6,992 bases of DNA, taken from positions 1 through 6,992 of the forward strand of contig JAKFXJ010000089.1 in NCBI GenBank assembly GCA_021731425.1, read 5' to 3'. This document shows, piece by piece, positions 1-5,931 of the stretch (the stretch's first letter is position 1; every line of letters begins with the position of its first letter). A model generated the notes under the pieces. That model saw only the letters and a program-made list of their open reading frames with translations. It searched no databases and had not been told where the DNA came from. Source of the stretch: Limnohabitans sp. Lineage in GTDB: Bacteria; Pseudomonadota; Gammaproteobacteria; Burkholderiales; Burkholderiaceae_C. A program made the translations under genes and the position numbers.

Positions 1-1415
1 TGCCTGCACCCGTCACTGAAACTGTGGCACCTTCGGCGCCCGTGGTGCCCGCCATGAATGCAGAGCTGCCCGTGGCACTCAAGCCCAACGCCACGGTGGG
101 CTTGCAAGAGCAAATCGACATCTGGGAGCGCATCCGCCGCGGCTTTGCCATGCCCGATCTGGACAACGACTTGGTGCGCAACCGCGAGCAGTGGTATGCC
201 AGTCGGCCCGACTACATGCTGCGCATGACCGAGCGCTCACGCCCCTACCTGTTTCACATCGTCGAGGAACTCGAGCGGCGCAAAATGCCCACCGAGCTGG
301 CCTTGCTGCCCTTCATCGAGTCGGCCTTCAACCCCCAAGCCGTGTCCAGCGCCAAAGCTGCAGGCATGTGGCAATTCATGCCCGCCACTGGCAAATATTT
401 CGACCTGAAACAAAACCTGTTCAGGGACGAGCGCCGGGATGTGCTCGAGTCCACTCGCGCGGCACTCGATTACCTGCAAAAGCTCTACACCATGTTTGGC
501 GACTGGCACCTGGCCTTGGCCGCCTACAACTGGGGCGAAGGCAGTGTGGGCCGAGCGCTGGCCCGCAACAAGGCACAAGGCTTGCCGCTGACCTACAGCG
601 ACCTGCGAATGCCCGACGAAACGCGCTTTTATGTGCCCAAGTTGCAGGCGGTCAAAAACATTGTGGCCCAACCCGAGGCCTTCAACACCCAGCTACCGCT
701 CATCCAGAACCACCCTTACTTCAAGAGTGTGGCCATCGAACGGGACATCGACGTGGCCGTGGCCGCCAAACTGGCCAACGTGAGCTTGGAAGACTTCAAG
801 GCCCTGAACCCGGCGATGAACCGACCTGTGATTTTGGCAGCAGGCACGCCGCAAATCCTGCTGCCCTGGGACAACGCCACGGTCTTCGAGAACAACCTGC
901 AAGCCCGCCCCGATCGGCGCCTGTCGAGCTGGACGGCCTGGCAAGCACCCCGCACCATGGGGGCCGAAGAAGTGGCCAAGCTGGTGGGCATGTCTGCAGA
1001 GCAATTGCGCAGCGTCAATGGCATTCCGGCCCGCATGCTGGTCAAGGCCGGCTCCACCCTCCTGGTGCAGCGCCAAGGCAAGCTGGACAACGATGTGACC
1101 GAGCACCTTGCCGACAACGCCCAGCTGCAACTGGCGCCTGAGGTGGTGTTGCGCAAAATCATGATCAGGGCCCGCGCGGGTGACACCCTCTCCCGCTTGG
1201 CTTCGCGCCACGGCGTGAGCGCCGCCAACGTGGCCGACTGGAACCGCCTCAAGCCCAATGCCGCTTTGACCAACGGTCAGACCTTGGCCATTTACGTGCC
1301 CGCCAAGGCTTCAAGGGCTGCTGGCAAATCGTCGCCTAAACGGGCTGCGGTTCAAAAGGGCAAAGTACCCGCCAAGGCGGCTGCACGGGGCGCCAAGCCC
1401 GCAGCCAAACGCTGA
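1..1415 (+). CDS. mltD: MltD-like membrane-bound lytic murein transglycosylase with LysM repeats (5'-partial)
   Basis: Lytic transglycosylases of the MltD family cleave the MurNAc-GlcNAc bond of peptidoglycan to form 1,6-anhydromuropeptides; MltD is normally an outer-membrane lipoprotein facing the periplasm. The frame is open to the left edge, so the signal peptide and lipobox lie outside. A GTG at 24 is the first start codon in the window but is unlikely to be the true one; residues below count from it. The SLT domain spans about 75-215: catalytic Glu99 in FIESAFNP, GMWQFMPATGKYF at 114-126 and AYNWGEGSVGRA at 167-178. LysM-like peptidoglycan-binding segments follow at about 236-282, 303-348 (degenerate) and 379-426 (clearest, starting ARAGDTLSRLA). 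The tail 427-463 is Lys/Ala/Pro-rich and basic, without an evident domain. The gene is convergent with the binding-protein gene downstream and ends just before a hairpin terminator. The family call is firm; MltD rather than another LysM-bearing SLT enzyme rests on domain order. Confidence 0.93.
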   Translation, partial: PAPVTETVAPSAPVVPAMNAELPVALKPNATVGLQEQIDIWERIRRGFAMPDLDNDLVRNREQWYASRPDYMLRMTERSRPYLFHIVEELERRKMPTELALLPFIESAFNPQAVSSAKAAGMWQFMPATGKYFDLKQNLFRDERRDVLESTRAALDYLQKLYTMFGDWHLALAAYNWGEGSVGRALARNKAQGLPLTYSDLRMPDETRFYVPKLQAVKNIVAQPEAFNTQLPLIQNHPYFKSVAIERDIDVAVAAKLANVSLEDFKALNPAMNRPVILAAGTPQILLPWDNATVFENNLQARPDRRLSSWTAWQAPRTMGAEEVAKLVGMSAEQLRSVNGIPARMLVKAGSTLLVQRQGKLDNDVTEHLADNAQLQLAPEVVLRKIMIRARAGDTLSRLASRHGVSAANVADWNRLKPNAALTNGQTLAIYVPAKASRAAGKSSPKRAAVQKGKVPAKAAARGAKPAAKR

Positions 1416-1422
1416 TCCGGCC

Positions 1423-1463
1423 GTGCCCTCTGGCGCATGGAGCGGCCAGACCGGCACCTTTTA
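1423..1463 (+). terminator. Rho-independent terminator of the mltD-like gene
   Basis: Eight bases after the stop codon, TCTGGC (1429-1434) pairs with GCCAGA (1445-1450) around a 10-base loop. GTGCC (1423-1427) pairs with GGCAC (1453-1457) below a small internal loop, giving an 11-bp GC-rich stem. It is followed by C and TTTT (1459-1462). The T-run lies on the + strand, so it fits termination of the rightward gene. The stop codon of the opposing gene (1461-1463) overlaps the T-run. On the minus strand the hairpin is not followed by a T-run, so bidirectional action is uncertain. Confidence 0.72.
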
Positions 1464-2519
1464 TGACAACCTGCGCTGGGCGGCCCTTTGCACAAAGGCA
1501 TTGGTGAAGGTGCGCTCGAGCACCACGGGTTTGGACCCGTTCGCACCGAAGAGCTTGGCATGCACCCGCCAAGCATGTGACACGTCTTCGCTGCGGACCA
1601 GGCCATCGACCGCGTAGGACTCGCGCAACTTCTCAAAAGCGCCCAAGTAAATCGCCCTGTCACCCATCCAGTGGCTTGCCGGCACTGTGCGCAAAATATC
1701 GGTTAAACCTGCCGTTTGCAGCCACTTGAGGGCATGCACCACACCGTCGCTGAGCGCTTTCACCCGATCGGGGTGCTGCTGCAAGAAATCGGCGTGTGCA
1801 AACAAGCTGCTGCCGGGCACCGAGCCCCCCATCAACTGGCGCGTGCCATGCAAAGTCCGCGCGTCACCCAACAGGCGAATCTCGTTCTTTTGCTCCAACC
1901 CATGCATGACCGGGTCCGGGTTGCACAGGGCATCGATGCTGCCGCTGCGCAGCGCCTCCATCACCCCCTGAGAAGAGCCCACCGGCACAAACACCACATC
2001 GTCCGCCGTCAGGCCTTGACGCATCAGCCATTGGCAAGCCGTCCAATGGGTGGACGAATCCAAGGCCGAAATGCCCAAACGCATCCCCCGCATGTCCGCC
2101 CCTGTGCGCCAGACCATGCCGCCGCGCGTGCTGCCGCCCAAGCTGACCTGGGGCGTGCGGCTCATTTGCACAAAACTTTGGTAATTGAGCCCCTTCAGGT
2201 GCAGGCCAAACAAGTGTTCGTAAGCCCCGGCCACCACATCGGCTTGCCCCGAAAGGGCCAAGCTCACAGCCTTGGCACCCGACTCCTGCGGCAACCACTC
2301 CAGCTGCACACCCGCCTGGCGGAAAAACCCGAGCCGATCGGCCAAGTTCAAAGGCAGGTGGTACAGGCTTTGGCTGGCGGCCAGCGCCAAACGAACACGC
2401 GGCAAGTTCCGCCCCGCATCCAAAGAGGGTGCAGCGCGAGTCTGCGTTGCGGCCAGCGACCCCACAGCGGCCAGCAACAGCGATCGGCGAGAAGCATGGG
2501 CTGAATGCACCCGTGTCAC
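1461..2519 (-). CDS. Tat-exported ABC transporter substrate-binding protein, NMT1/SsuA/TauA-like
   Basis: This is probably the periplasmic solute-binding component of an ABC importer of the nitrate/sulfonate/taurine/thiamine-precursor type; the ligand cannot be told from sequence. The 352-residue frame opens with a twin-arginine-like signal: SRRSLLLAAVGSLAA at 10-24, cleavage likely near TRA-AP (28-31). The mature part shows family features: SQSLYHLPLNLADRLGFFRQAGV at about 49-71 (the usual 'approach and cofactor-like' N-lobe), ESGAKAVSLALSGQADVVAGAYEH at 79-102, and GMRLGISALDSSTHWTACQWL at 145-165 at the start of the second lobe. The GTG at 2519 has no spaced ribosome-binding site. GTG at 2510-2508, three codons in, has GGAG about 8 bases upstream and keeps the whole Tat signal, so it may be the real start. 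No permease or ATPase gene is adjacent in the window. It is convergent with the mltD-like gene. Confidence 0.82.
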   Translation of the reverse strand: MTRVHSAHASRRSLLLAAVGSLAATQTRAAPSLDAGRNLPRVRLALAASQSLYHLPLNLADRLGFFRQAGVQLEWLPQESGAKAVSLALSGQADVVAGAYEHLFGLHLKGLNYQSFVQMSRTPQVSLGGSTRGGMVWRTGADMRGMRLGISALDSSTHWTACQWLMRQGLTADDVVFVPVGSSQGVMEALRSGSIDALCNPDPVMHGLEQKNEIRLLGDARTLHGTRQLMGGSVPGSSLFAHADFLQQHPDRVKALSDGVVHALKWLQTAGLTDILRTVPASHWMGDRAIYLGAFEKLRESYAVDGLVRSEDVSHAWRVHAKLFGANGSKPVVLERTFTNAFVQRAAQRRLS

Positions 2520-2563
2520 TCCAGTGAAAACGAACAGGCCTTCAGCTTAATCAGACGCCGCGC

Positions 2564-2596
2564 CCCGCGCATCGGGATTGATCCCGAGCGGGTTTT
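2564..2596 (+). other. Intrinsic-terminator-like hairpin in the leader of the binding-protein gene
   Basis: TCGGGA (2572-2577) pairs perfectly with TCCCGA (2582-2587) across a TTGA loop. CCCGC (2564-2568) pairs with GCGGG (2588-2592) beyond a 3-base bulge, giving an 11-bp stem. TTTT (2593-2596) follows on the + strand, the geometry of a rightward terminator, but no rightward gene lies just upstream. On the minus strand the same hairpin would form in the 5' leader of the binding-protein mRNA, or downstream of recR, without a T-run. Structure is seen; function is uncertain. Confidence 0.45.
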
Positions 2597-2661
2597 CACG
2601 TAATGGATTGCAAGTAATTGACAAACCCCAAGCGAGCGACTTGAAGCCTAAAGGACATCAG

Positions 2662-2685
2662 CGCCACCCTGTTGAGGGGCGTTTT
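2662..2685 (+). other. Short hairpin with T-run just beyond the recR 3' end
   Basis: CGCC (2662-2665) and CC (2667-2668) pair with GG (2676-2677) and GGCG (2678-2681) around a 7-base loop, with one bulged A. TTTT follows at 2682-2685 on the + strand. It lies 8 bases beyond the recR stop. In the direction of recR transcription (minus strand) the hairpin is preceded by AAAA and lacks an immediate T-run, so it is at best an imperfect terminator for the dnaX-ybaB-recR transcript. Confidence 0.3.
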
Positions 2686-2692
2686 GAGAGGC

Positions 2693-3283
2693 TCAGCGGC
2701 GGTCGACCAAGGCGTGGGCGATGGTGCCCAAGTCGACGTATTCGAGCTCGCTGCCCGCAGGCACACCGCGGGCCAATCGGGTGACCTTGAGGCCTTGCTG
2801 GCGGATCATCTCCGAGATCACATGCGCCGTGGCCTCGCCTTCGGCGGTGAAGTTGGTGGCCAAGATCACCTCGGTCAGCACGCCATCACCCACCCTTTGT
2901 TTGAGTTTGGCCAAGCCAATGTCGTGCGGGCCGATGCCGTCGAGCGGGCTGAGCTTGCCCATCAGCACAAAGTACAAGCCCCGGTAGGTGCCCGTGCGCT
3001 CGATGGCCGACTGGTCGGCCGGGGTTTCGATCACGCACAACTGGGTGCGGTCCCGAGAAGCGTCCAGACAGGTGTCACACAGCTCGGCCTCGGTGAAGGT
3101 GTGGCAACACGCGCAATGCCGAATTTTTTGCACCGCATTGTCCAAAGCCGCTGCCAGTTGCCGGGCCGTGGCCCGGTCGTTTTGCAGCAACTGAAAAGCC
3201 ATGCGCTGGGCCGACTTGATGCCCACCCCCGGCAAGCCCTTGAGGGCCTGCACCAAAGTGGCAAGGGCGTGGGTGTCGGCCAT
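2693..3283 (-). CDS. recR: Recombination mediator protein RecR
   Basis: RecR works with RecF and RecO to load RecA onto SSB-coated single-stranded DNA during gap repair. The 196-residue product has the family's normal length and order. A helix-hairpin-helix region lies near 14-33 ([20 protein letters not shown]), and a four-cysteine zinc motif is formed by C57-x2-C60-x8-C69-x2-C72. A Toprim domain covers about 79-175, with the acidic residue E86 in CVIE and the family loop DGIGPHDI at 115-122. The C-terminal segment [12 protein letters not shown] at 173-184 is also typical. The ATG at 3283 starts 10 bases after the ybaB stop. Only a weak GAG overlapping that stop serves as a ribosome-binding site, so translational coupling to ybaB is plausible. 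It is the last gene of the leftward dnaX-ybaB-recR cluster, an order conserved widely in proteobacteria. Confidence 0.97.
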   Translation of the reverse strand: MADTHALATLVQALKGLPGVGIKSAQRMAFQLLQNDRATARQLAAALDNAVQKIRHCACCHTFTEAELCDTCLDASRDRTQLCVIETPADQSAIERTGTYRGLYFVLMGKLSPLDGIGPHDIGLAKLKQRVGDGVLTEVILATNFTAEGEATAHVISEMIRQQGLKVTRLARGVPAGSELEYVDLGTIAHALVDRR

Positions 3284-3293
3284 GCGTCGAATC

Positions 3294-3617
3294 TCAGAAA
3301 GGCAGCTTCATGCCCGGTGGCAAACCGGCGGTCAACTTGCCCATTTTTTGCTGCGAGACCTCTTCGGCTATGCGCACCGCGTCGTTGAAGGCCGCGGCCA
3401 CCAGGTCTTCCAGCATGTCCTTGTCATCGGCCAGCAAGCTGGGGTCGATAGTCACGCGGCGCACGTTGTGCTTGCAAGTCATCAACACCTTGACCATGCC
3501 GGAACCGGCTTGGCCCTCGACCTCCACAAATGCCAGCTCGTCCTGGGCTTTTTTCAGGTTGTCCTGCATGGCCTGGGCCTGTTTCATGAGGCCGGCGAGT
3601 TGTCCTTTGTTGAACAT
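3294..3617 (-). CDS. ybaB: YbaB/EbfC family nucleoid-associated protein
   Basis: Members of this family are small dimeric DNA-binding proteins that help organise the nucleoid, and they are usually encoded between dnaX and recR, as here. The 107-residue product matches family length. The N-terminal helix [18 protein letters not shown] (1-18) leads into a Gln/Lys-rich helix. The central strands are seen in [32 protein letters not shown] (31-62), a second helical part covers 64-90, and the tail LPPGMKLPF (99-107) has the family's PGM motif. A good Shine-Dalgarno stretch, AAAGGAAA (3622-3629 on the minus strand), precedes the ATG at 3617. It begins 39 bases after the dnaX stop and ends 10 bases before recR, which supports a single operon. 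Confidence 0.96.
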   Translation of the reverse strand: MFNKGQLAGLMKQAQAMQDNLKKAQDELAFVEVEGQAGSGMVKVLMTCKHNVRRVTIDPSLLADDKDMLEDLVAAAFNDAVRIAEEVSQQKMGKLTAGLPPGMKLPF

Positions 3618-3656
3618 GGTGTTTCCTTTGAAATGAATAGGGGAATGAGGAAAAAA

Positions 3657-5597
3657 TCAAATCAGCTGGATGCTGCCGGGCACAATTTTGGCCCCGAAAT
3701 CACGCACCATGGCCTGCACCAAGGGGTCGTTTTGAATGAGTTCTTGCGCGGCCAGCATTTTCTCGGCGGCTTTCACGGCCAGGCGTCGGGCTGGGCTGTC
3801 GCTCACCGGGCCGATCTCGATGTGCAGCTTCACATCGCCGTGACCCGCTGCCAGCAAAGCCGCTTGCAGCCGCTCCCGACTGGCGGCGTGGTTCAGGGTT
3901 TCGCGCTCCACACGCAGCTGCCACTGCGCACCATCACGCCCCAGCAATTGCGACTGCAAAGCCAACTCGCGCACCAGTGCGGTGATGGTCTCTTGGTCCA
4001 ACAGGCCTTGCACCACCGCCATCCAGACATCGCCTTCGGGGGTGGCCTGCACCGCAGCCGGAGCCGCCGCGCGGGGCATGTCCAGGCGGGAGGAAGGCTC
4101 GGGCGCTTCACGCACGGGCAAGGCACGTAAGGCCGCAAACGGTGGCGCAGCCACTGCCGGGGCCGAAACCAGGCCGTCTTGATCGGCGTAGTCGGTCGTG
4201 TCCGGCCAATCCTCCCAAGGTGGCGGCCCGTCGCCGTCGGGGGTCGTAGGCTGAGCGACCGGGGAGGGTGAAACAGGCTCGGCCTTGGGCGCAACGGCTG
4301 CAGGAGGCGGGGTGTCCAACACCACTGGGGCAGCCATTGGCGCCGTCAAGGGCGCAGGTGCCGAGGCAGTTTGTGGGGCAATTAACGGAGCAGATACTGG
4401 GGCGCGTGCAGCCGCAGCTTCAATCCGCGAACTGTCGCTGGCACTTGGTCTGGCACTAGGGCTGGTCAGCGGACTTTTTTTTTCTGCCGTTCCCACTGGG
4501 GGCTTGAAGGCCAACAAGCGCAGCAGCACCATGGTCAGTGCCGCGTACTCGTCCGGGGCCAGGCCCAGCTCGGTGCGGCCATGCAGGCACAGGCTGTAGA
4601 GCAATTGGGTTTCTTCGGCGGGCATGGCAGCGGCCAGCTCGGCCAAGCCCTGGGTGTCGGGGTCTTCGCCGTCATGCGCCATGCTGGGCACCATTTGCAT
4701 CACCGCCATGCGCTGCAGCAGCATGGCCATGTCCTCGAGCGTGGCGGCGGCCGACACACCTTGCAGCCGCAAAGCGTTGACCTGGTTCACCACCGTGGCC
4801 CCATCACCATCGGCCAGAGCCCGGATGAGTTGCAACACATGGCTGCGGTCCACGCTGCCCAGCATCTGGCGCACACCCGCTTCTTGCAACTGGCCGTTGC
4901 CAAAGGCAATGGCCTGGTCGGTCAGGCTGAGCGCATCGCGCATCGAGCCGCGTGCGGCACGGGCCAGCAGGCGCAAGGCCAGGGGCTCGGCGCTCAGCTG
5001 CTCGGCCGCCAGCACCTGAGTCAGGTGCTCAAACACGGTTTCGGGGGCCATGGGCCGCAGGTTGAACTGCAGGCAGCGCGAGAGCACCGTCACCGGCACC
5101 TTTTGCGGATCGGTCGTGGCCAGCACGAACTTCAAATATTCAGGGGGCTCTTCCAGGGTCTTCAACATCGCGTTGAACGCGGTGTTGGTCAGCATGTGCA
5201 CCTCGTCGATCATGAAGACCTTGAAGCGCCCCTGCACAGGCTTGTAAACCGCCTGCTCCAGCAGGCTTTGCACCTCGTCCACACCCCGGTTCGATGCGGC
5301 ATCCAGCTCGGTGTAATCCACAAAACGCCCAGCGTCGATGTCGCGGCAAGCCTGGCACACGCCACACGGCTCGGCGGTGATGCCACCCTGCCCGTCTGCG
5401 CCCTGGCAGTTGAGCGACTTGGCCAAAATGCGCGACACCGTGGTCTTGCCCACGCCCCGGGTGCCGGTGAACAAATAGGCATGGTGCAGGCGCTGCTGCA
5501 CCAAGGCATTGGTCAAGGCCTGGACCACGTGCTCCTGCCCCACCATTTCGGTGAAATTGCGGGGGCGGTATTTGCGCGCGAGGACAAGGTAAGACAT
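3657..5597 (-). CDS. dnaX: DNA polymerase III subunits tau/gamma (DnaX)
   Basis: DnaX is the AAA+ motor of the clamp loader that places the beta sliding clamp on DNA; full-length tau also tethers polymerase cores and helicase. The start chosen is ATG at 5597, giving 646 residues beginning MSYLVLARKYRPRNF, the conserved family N-terminus; a 39-codon upstream extension is rejected. Walker A is GTRGVGKT (45-52), zinc-binding cysteines are C64, C78, C81 and C84, and Walker B is FMIDEVHML (128-136, D131/E132). Sensor 1 lies near LATTDPQKVP (159-168), the SRC arginine-finger motif at 173-175 (R174), and sensor 2 at GSMRDALSL (217-225). Domain III ends near 365. A Pro/Ala/Ser-rich linker covers about 368-520, and the C-terminal tau-specific domain, which in the family contacts the polymerase alpha subunit, covers about 520-646. 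A nine-A run encodes E372-K374 at the linker start (see separate entry). It is the first gene of the dnaX-ybaB-recR cluster and divergent from ffs. Confidence 0.97.
   Translation of the reverse strand: MSYLVLARKYRPRNFTEMVGQEHVVQALTNALVQQRLHHAYLFTGTRGVGKTTVSRILAKSLNCQGADGQGGITAEPCGVCQACRDIDAGRFVDYTELDAASNRGVDEVQSLLEQAVYKPVQGRFKVFMIDEVHMLTNTAFNAMLKTLEEPPEYLKFVLATTDPQKVPVTVLSRCLQFNLRPMAPETVFEHLTQVLAAEQLSAEPLALRLLARAARGSMRDALSLTDQAIAFGNGQLQEAGVRQMLGSVDRSHVLQLIRALADGDGATVVNQVNALRLQGVSAAATLEDMAMLLQRMAVMQMVPSMAHDGEDPDTQGLAELAAAMPAEETQLLYSLCLHGRTELGLAPDEYAALTMVLLRLLAFKPPVGTAEKKSPLTSPSARPSASDSSRIEAAAARAPVSAPLIAPQTASAPAPLTAPMAAPVVLDTPPPAAVAPKAEPVSPSPVAQPTTPDGDGPPPWEDWPDTTDYADQDGLVSAPAVAAPPFAALRALPVREAPEPSSRLDMPRAAAPAAVQATPEGDVWMAVVQGLLDQETITALVRELALQSQLLGRDGAQWQLRVERETLNHAASRERLQAALLAAGHGDVKLHIEIGPVSDSPARRLAVKAAEKMLAAQELIQNDPLVQAMVRDFGAKIVPGSIQLI
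4456..4484 (-). promoter_or_regulatory. Probable dnaX slippage/frameshift site (A9 run) producing a gamma-like form
   Basis: The coding strand carries nine consecutive A (4483-4475) read as GAA AAA AAA AGT in the tau frame. A -1 shift, or insertion of one A by transcriptional slippage, reads on as KSADQP and stops at TAG (4458-4456), giving about 380 residues. A +1 shift, or loss of one A, reads VR and stops at TGA (4468-4466). The run lies right after the clamp-loader core, where gamma ends in other bacteria. GGGA lies 10 bases before the last A AAA AAG heptamer, resembling the stimulatory element of E. coli dnaX. Known precedents: ribosomal -1 frameshifting in E. coli dnaX and transcriptional slippage at an A9 run in Thermus thermophilus dnaX. 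Use of the site here is inferred. Confidence 0.7.
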
Positions 5598-5611
5598 AGG
5601 AGCCGATTCTA
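5598..5611 (-). promoter_or_regulatory. Possible -10 element abutting the dnaX start (leaderless start?)
   Basis: On the minus strand TAGAAT (5611-5606) matches the -10 consensus TATAAT at five of six positions and ends 8 bases before the dnaX ATG. This would put transcription start at or next to the A of the start codon. The bases between (CGGCTCCT) contain no Shine-Dalgarno sequence, in contrast to ybaB. No convincing -35 box is visible 16-18 bases upstream, so this is a weak call. Confidence 0.3.
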
Positions 5612-5739
5612 TCGGGCTGGCGGGGGGCTCTGGATCCACCCAGACCCAGCCAAGGTCATGCCCATGGCCCGCCAAGGCAAGCCCCCGAGGGGAAAGCTGT
5701 AAAAAACAGGCCAAGACAAAAAAGCCCCGCCCGCTCGCC

Positions 5740-5745
5740 TACAAT
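5740..5745 (+). promoter_or_regulatory. -10 box of the ffs (4.5S RNA) promoter
   Basis: TACAAT matches the sigma-70 -10 consensus at five of six positions and lies 7 bases before the predicted 5' end of the 4.5S RNA at about 5753, the right distance for transcription start. The -35 region is poor: AAGACA (5713-5718) is a four-of-six match but 21 bases away, and the properly spaced position reads CAAAAA. Confidence 0.6.
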
Positions 5746-5750
5746 CAACC

Positions 5751-5847
5751 CCGACGGGCCTTCCCGCATGGTGAAGCGGCCAACCGGGTCAGGTGGGGAA
5801 CCAAGCAGCCCTAACTGTGAATCCAGTGCCGGGGTCAAGGCTCGTCA
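5751..5847 (+). ncRNA. ffs: 4.5S signal recognition particle RNA, small bacterial type
   Basis: This RNA binds the Ffh M domain to form the bacterial signal recognition particle, which directs nascent membrane proteins to FtsY and the translocon. The conserved apical domain is visible at 5787-5810: GGTCAGGT, a GG/CC-closed GGAA tetraloop (5797-5800), then AAGCAGCC. Its order matches E. coli 4.5S RNA, except that the tetraloop-closing pairs are GG-CC rather than CC-GG, a compensatory exchange. The ends also pair: GACGGGCCTT (5753-5762) with AAGGCTCGTC (5837-5846), ten pairs including one G-U, continued by CCCG (5763-5766) with CGGG (5830-5833) across an internal loop. The result is a rod of about 94-97 nt, the usual length. 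A TACAAT box precedes it. Placement next to dnaX, here divergent, is familiar in Burkholderiales. Exact ends are inferred from pairing. Confidence 0.93.
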
Positions 5848-5859
5848 CCTTCTTTCAAC

Positions 5860-5891
5860 TTTTTCCTTGTTGGGCCCACACCAAGGAAAAA
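5860..5891. repeat. Perfect 10-bp inverted repeat between ffs and the MORN-protein gene
   Basis: TTTTTCCTTG (5860-5869) is the exact reverse complement of CAAGGAAAAA (5882-5891), separated by 12 bases that include TGGGCCCA. The T-run lies in the left arm and the A-run in the right arm, so neither strand shows a classic terminator with a T-run after the hairpin. The first T-run, 14 bases after the 4.5S RNA, could help end ffs transcription. An operator for the downstream gene is the other possibility. Confidence 0.6.
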
Positions 5892-5931
5892 CCACCCGCT
5901 TGATTGACCATTTTTCACTCAGCTTGCCACG

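Noticed and set aside
24..26. GTG at 24 as the true start of the mltD-like gene
   Set aside because: The frame is open to the left edge, and a protein starting here would lack the signal/lipoprotein region expected for MltD; the gene is better treated as 5'-partial.
1716..2504. Rightward open frame of 262 codons opposite the binding-protein gene
   Set aside because: Gln/His/Arg/Pro-rich antisense composition with no domain; the minus-strand frame has a signal peptide and family motifs.
2672..3388. Rightward open frame of 238 codons opposite recR
   Set aside because: RecR with its zinc motif and Toprim domain is certain on the other strand; this frame has no motif.
3648..3656. T6 run on the minus strand right after the dnaX stop as a terminator
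   Set aside because: No convincing GC-rich hairpin precedes it, and ybaB with a good ribosome-binding site follows closely, so the operon probably reads through.
3201..4130. Long rightward open frame opposite ybaB, recR start and the dnaX 3' end
   Set aside because: It spans three well-supported genes on the other strand and has low-information composition, as expected for an antisense shadow.
4581..5702. Long rightward open frame of 373 codons opposite dnaX
   Set aside because: It is a mirror of a high-GC coding gene: rich in His, Gln, Arg and Gly with no recognisable motif, and it overlaps the unmistakable AAA+ core of dnaX.
5598..5714. In-frame 39-codon N-terminal extension of dnaX starting at ATG 5714
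   Set aside because: The family N-terminus begins MSY-VLARKYRP at 5597. The extension has no family resemblance, and it reaches into the upstream region just before the divergent ffs promoter.
5860..5891. Inverted repeat after ffs as a classic Rho-independent terminator
   Set aside because: The T-run lies in the left arm and an A-run in the right arm, with no T-run after the hairpin on either strand; kept only as a repeat of unknown role.
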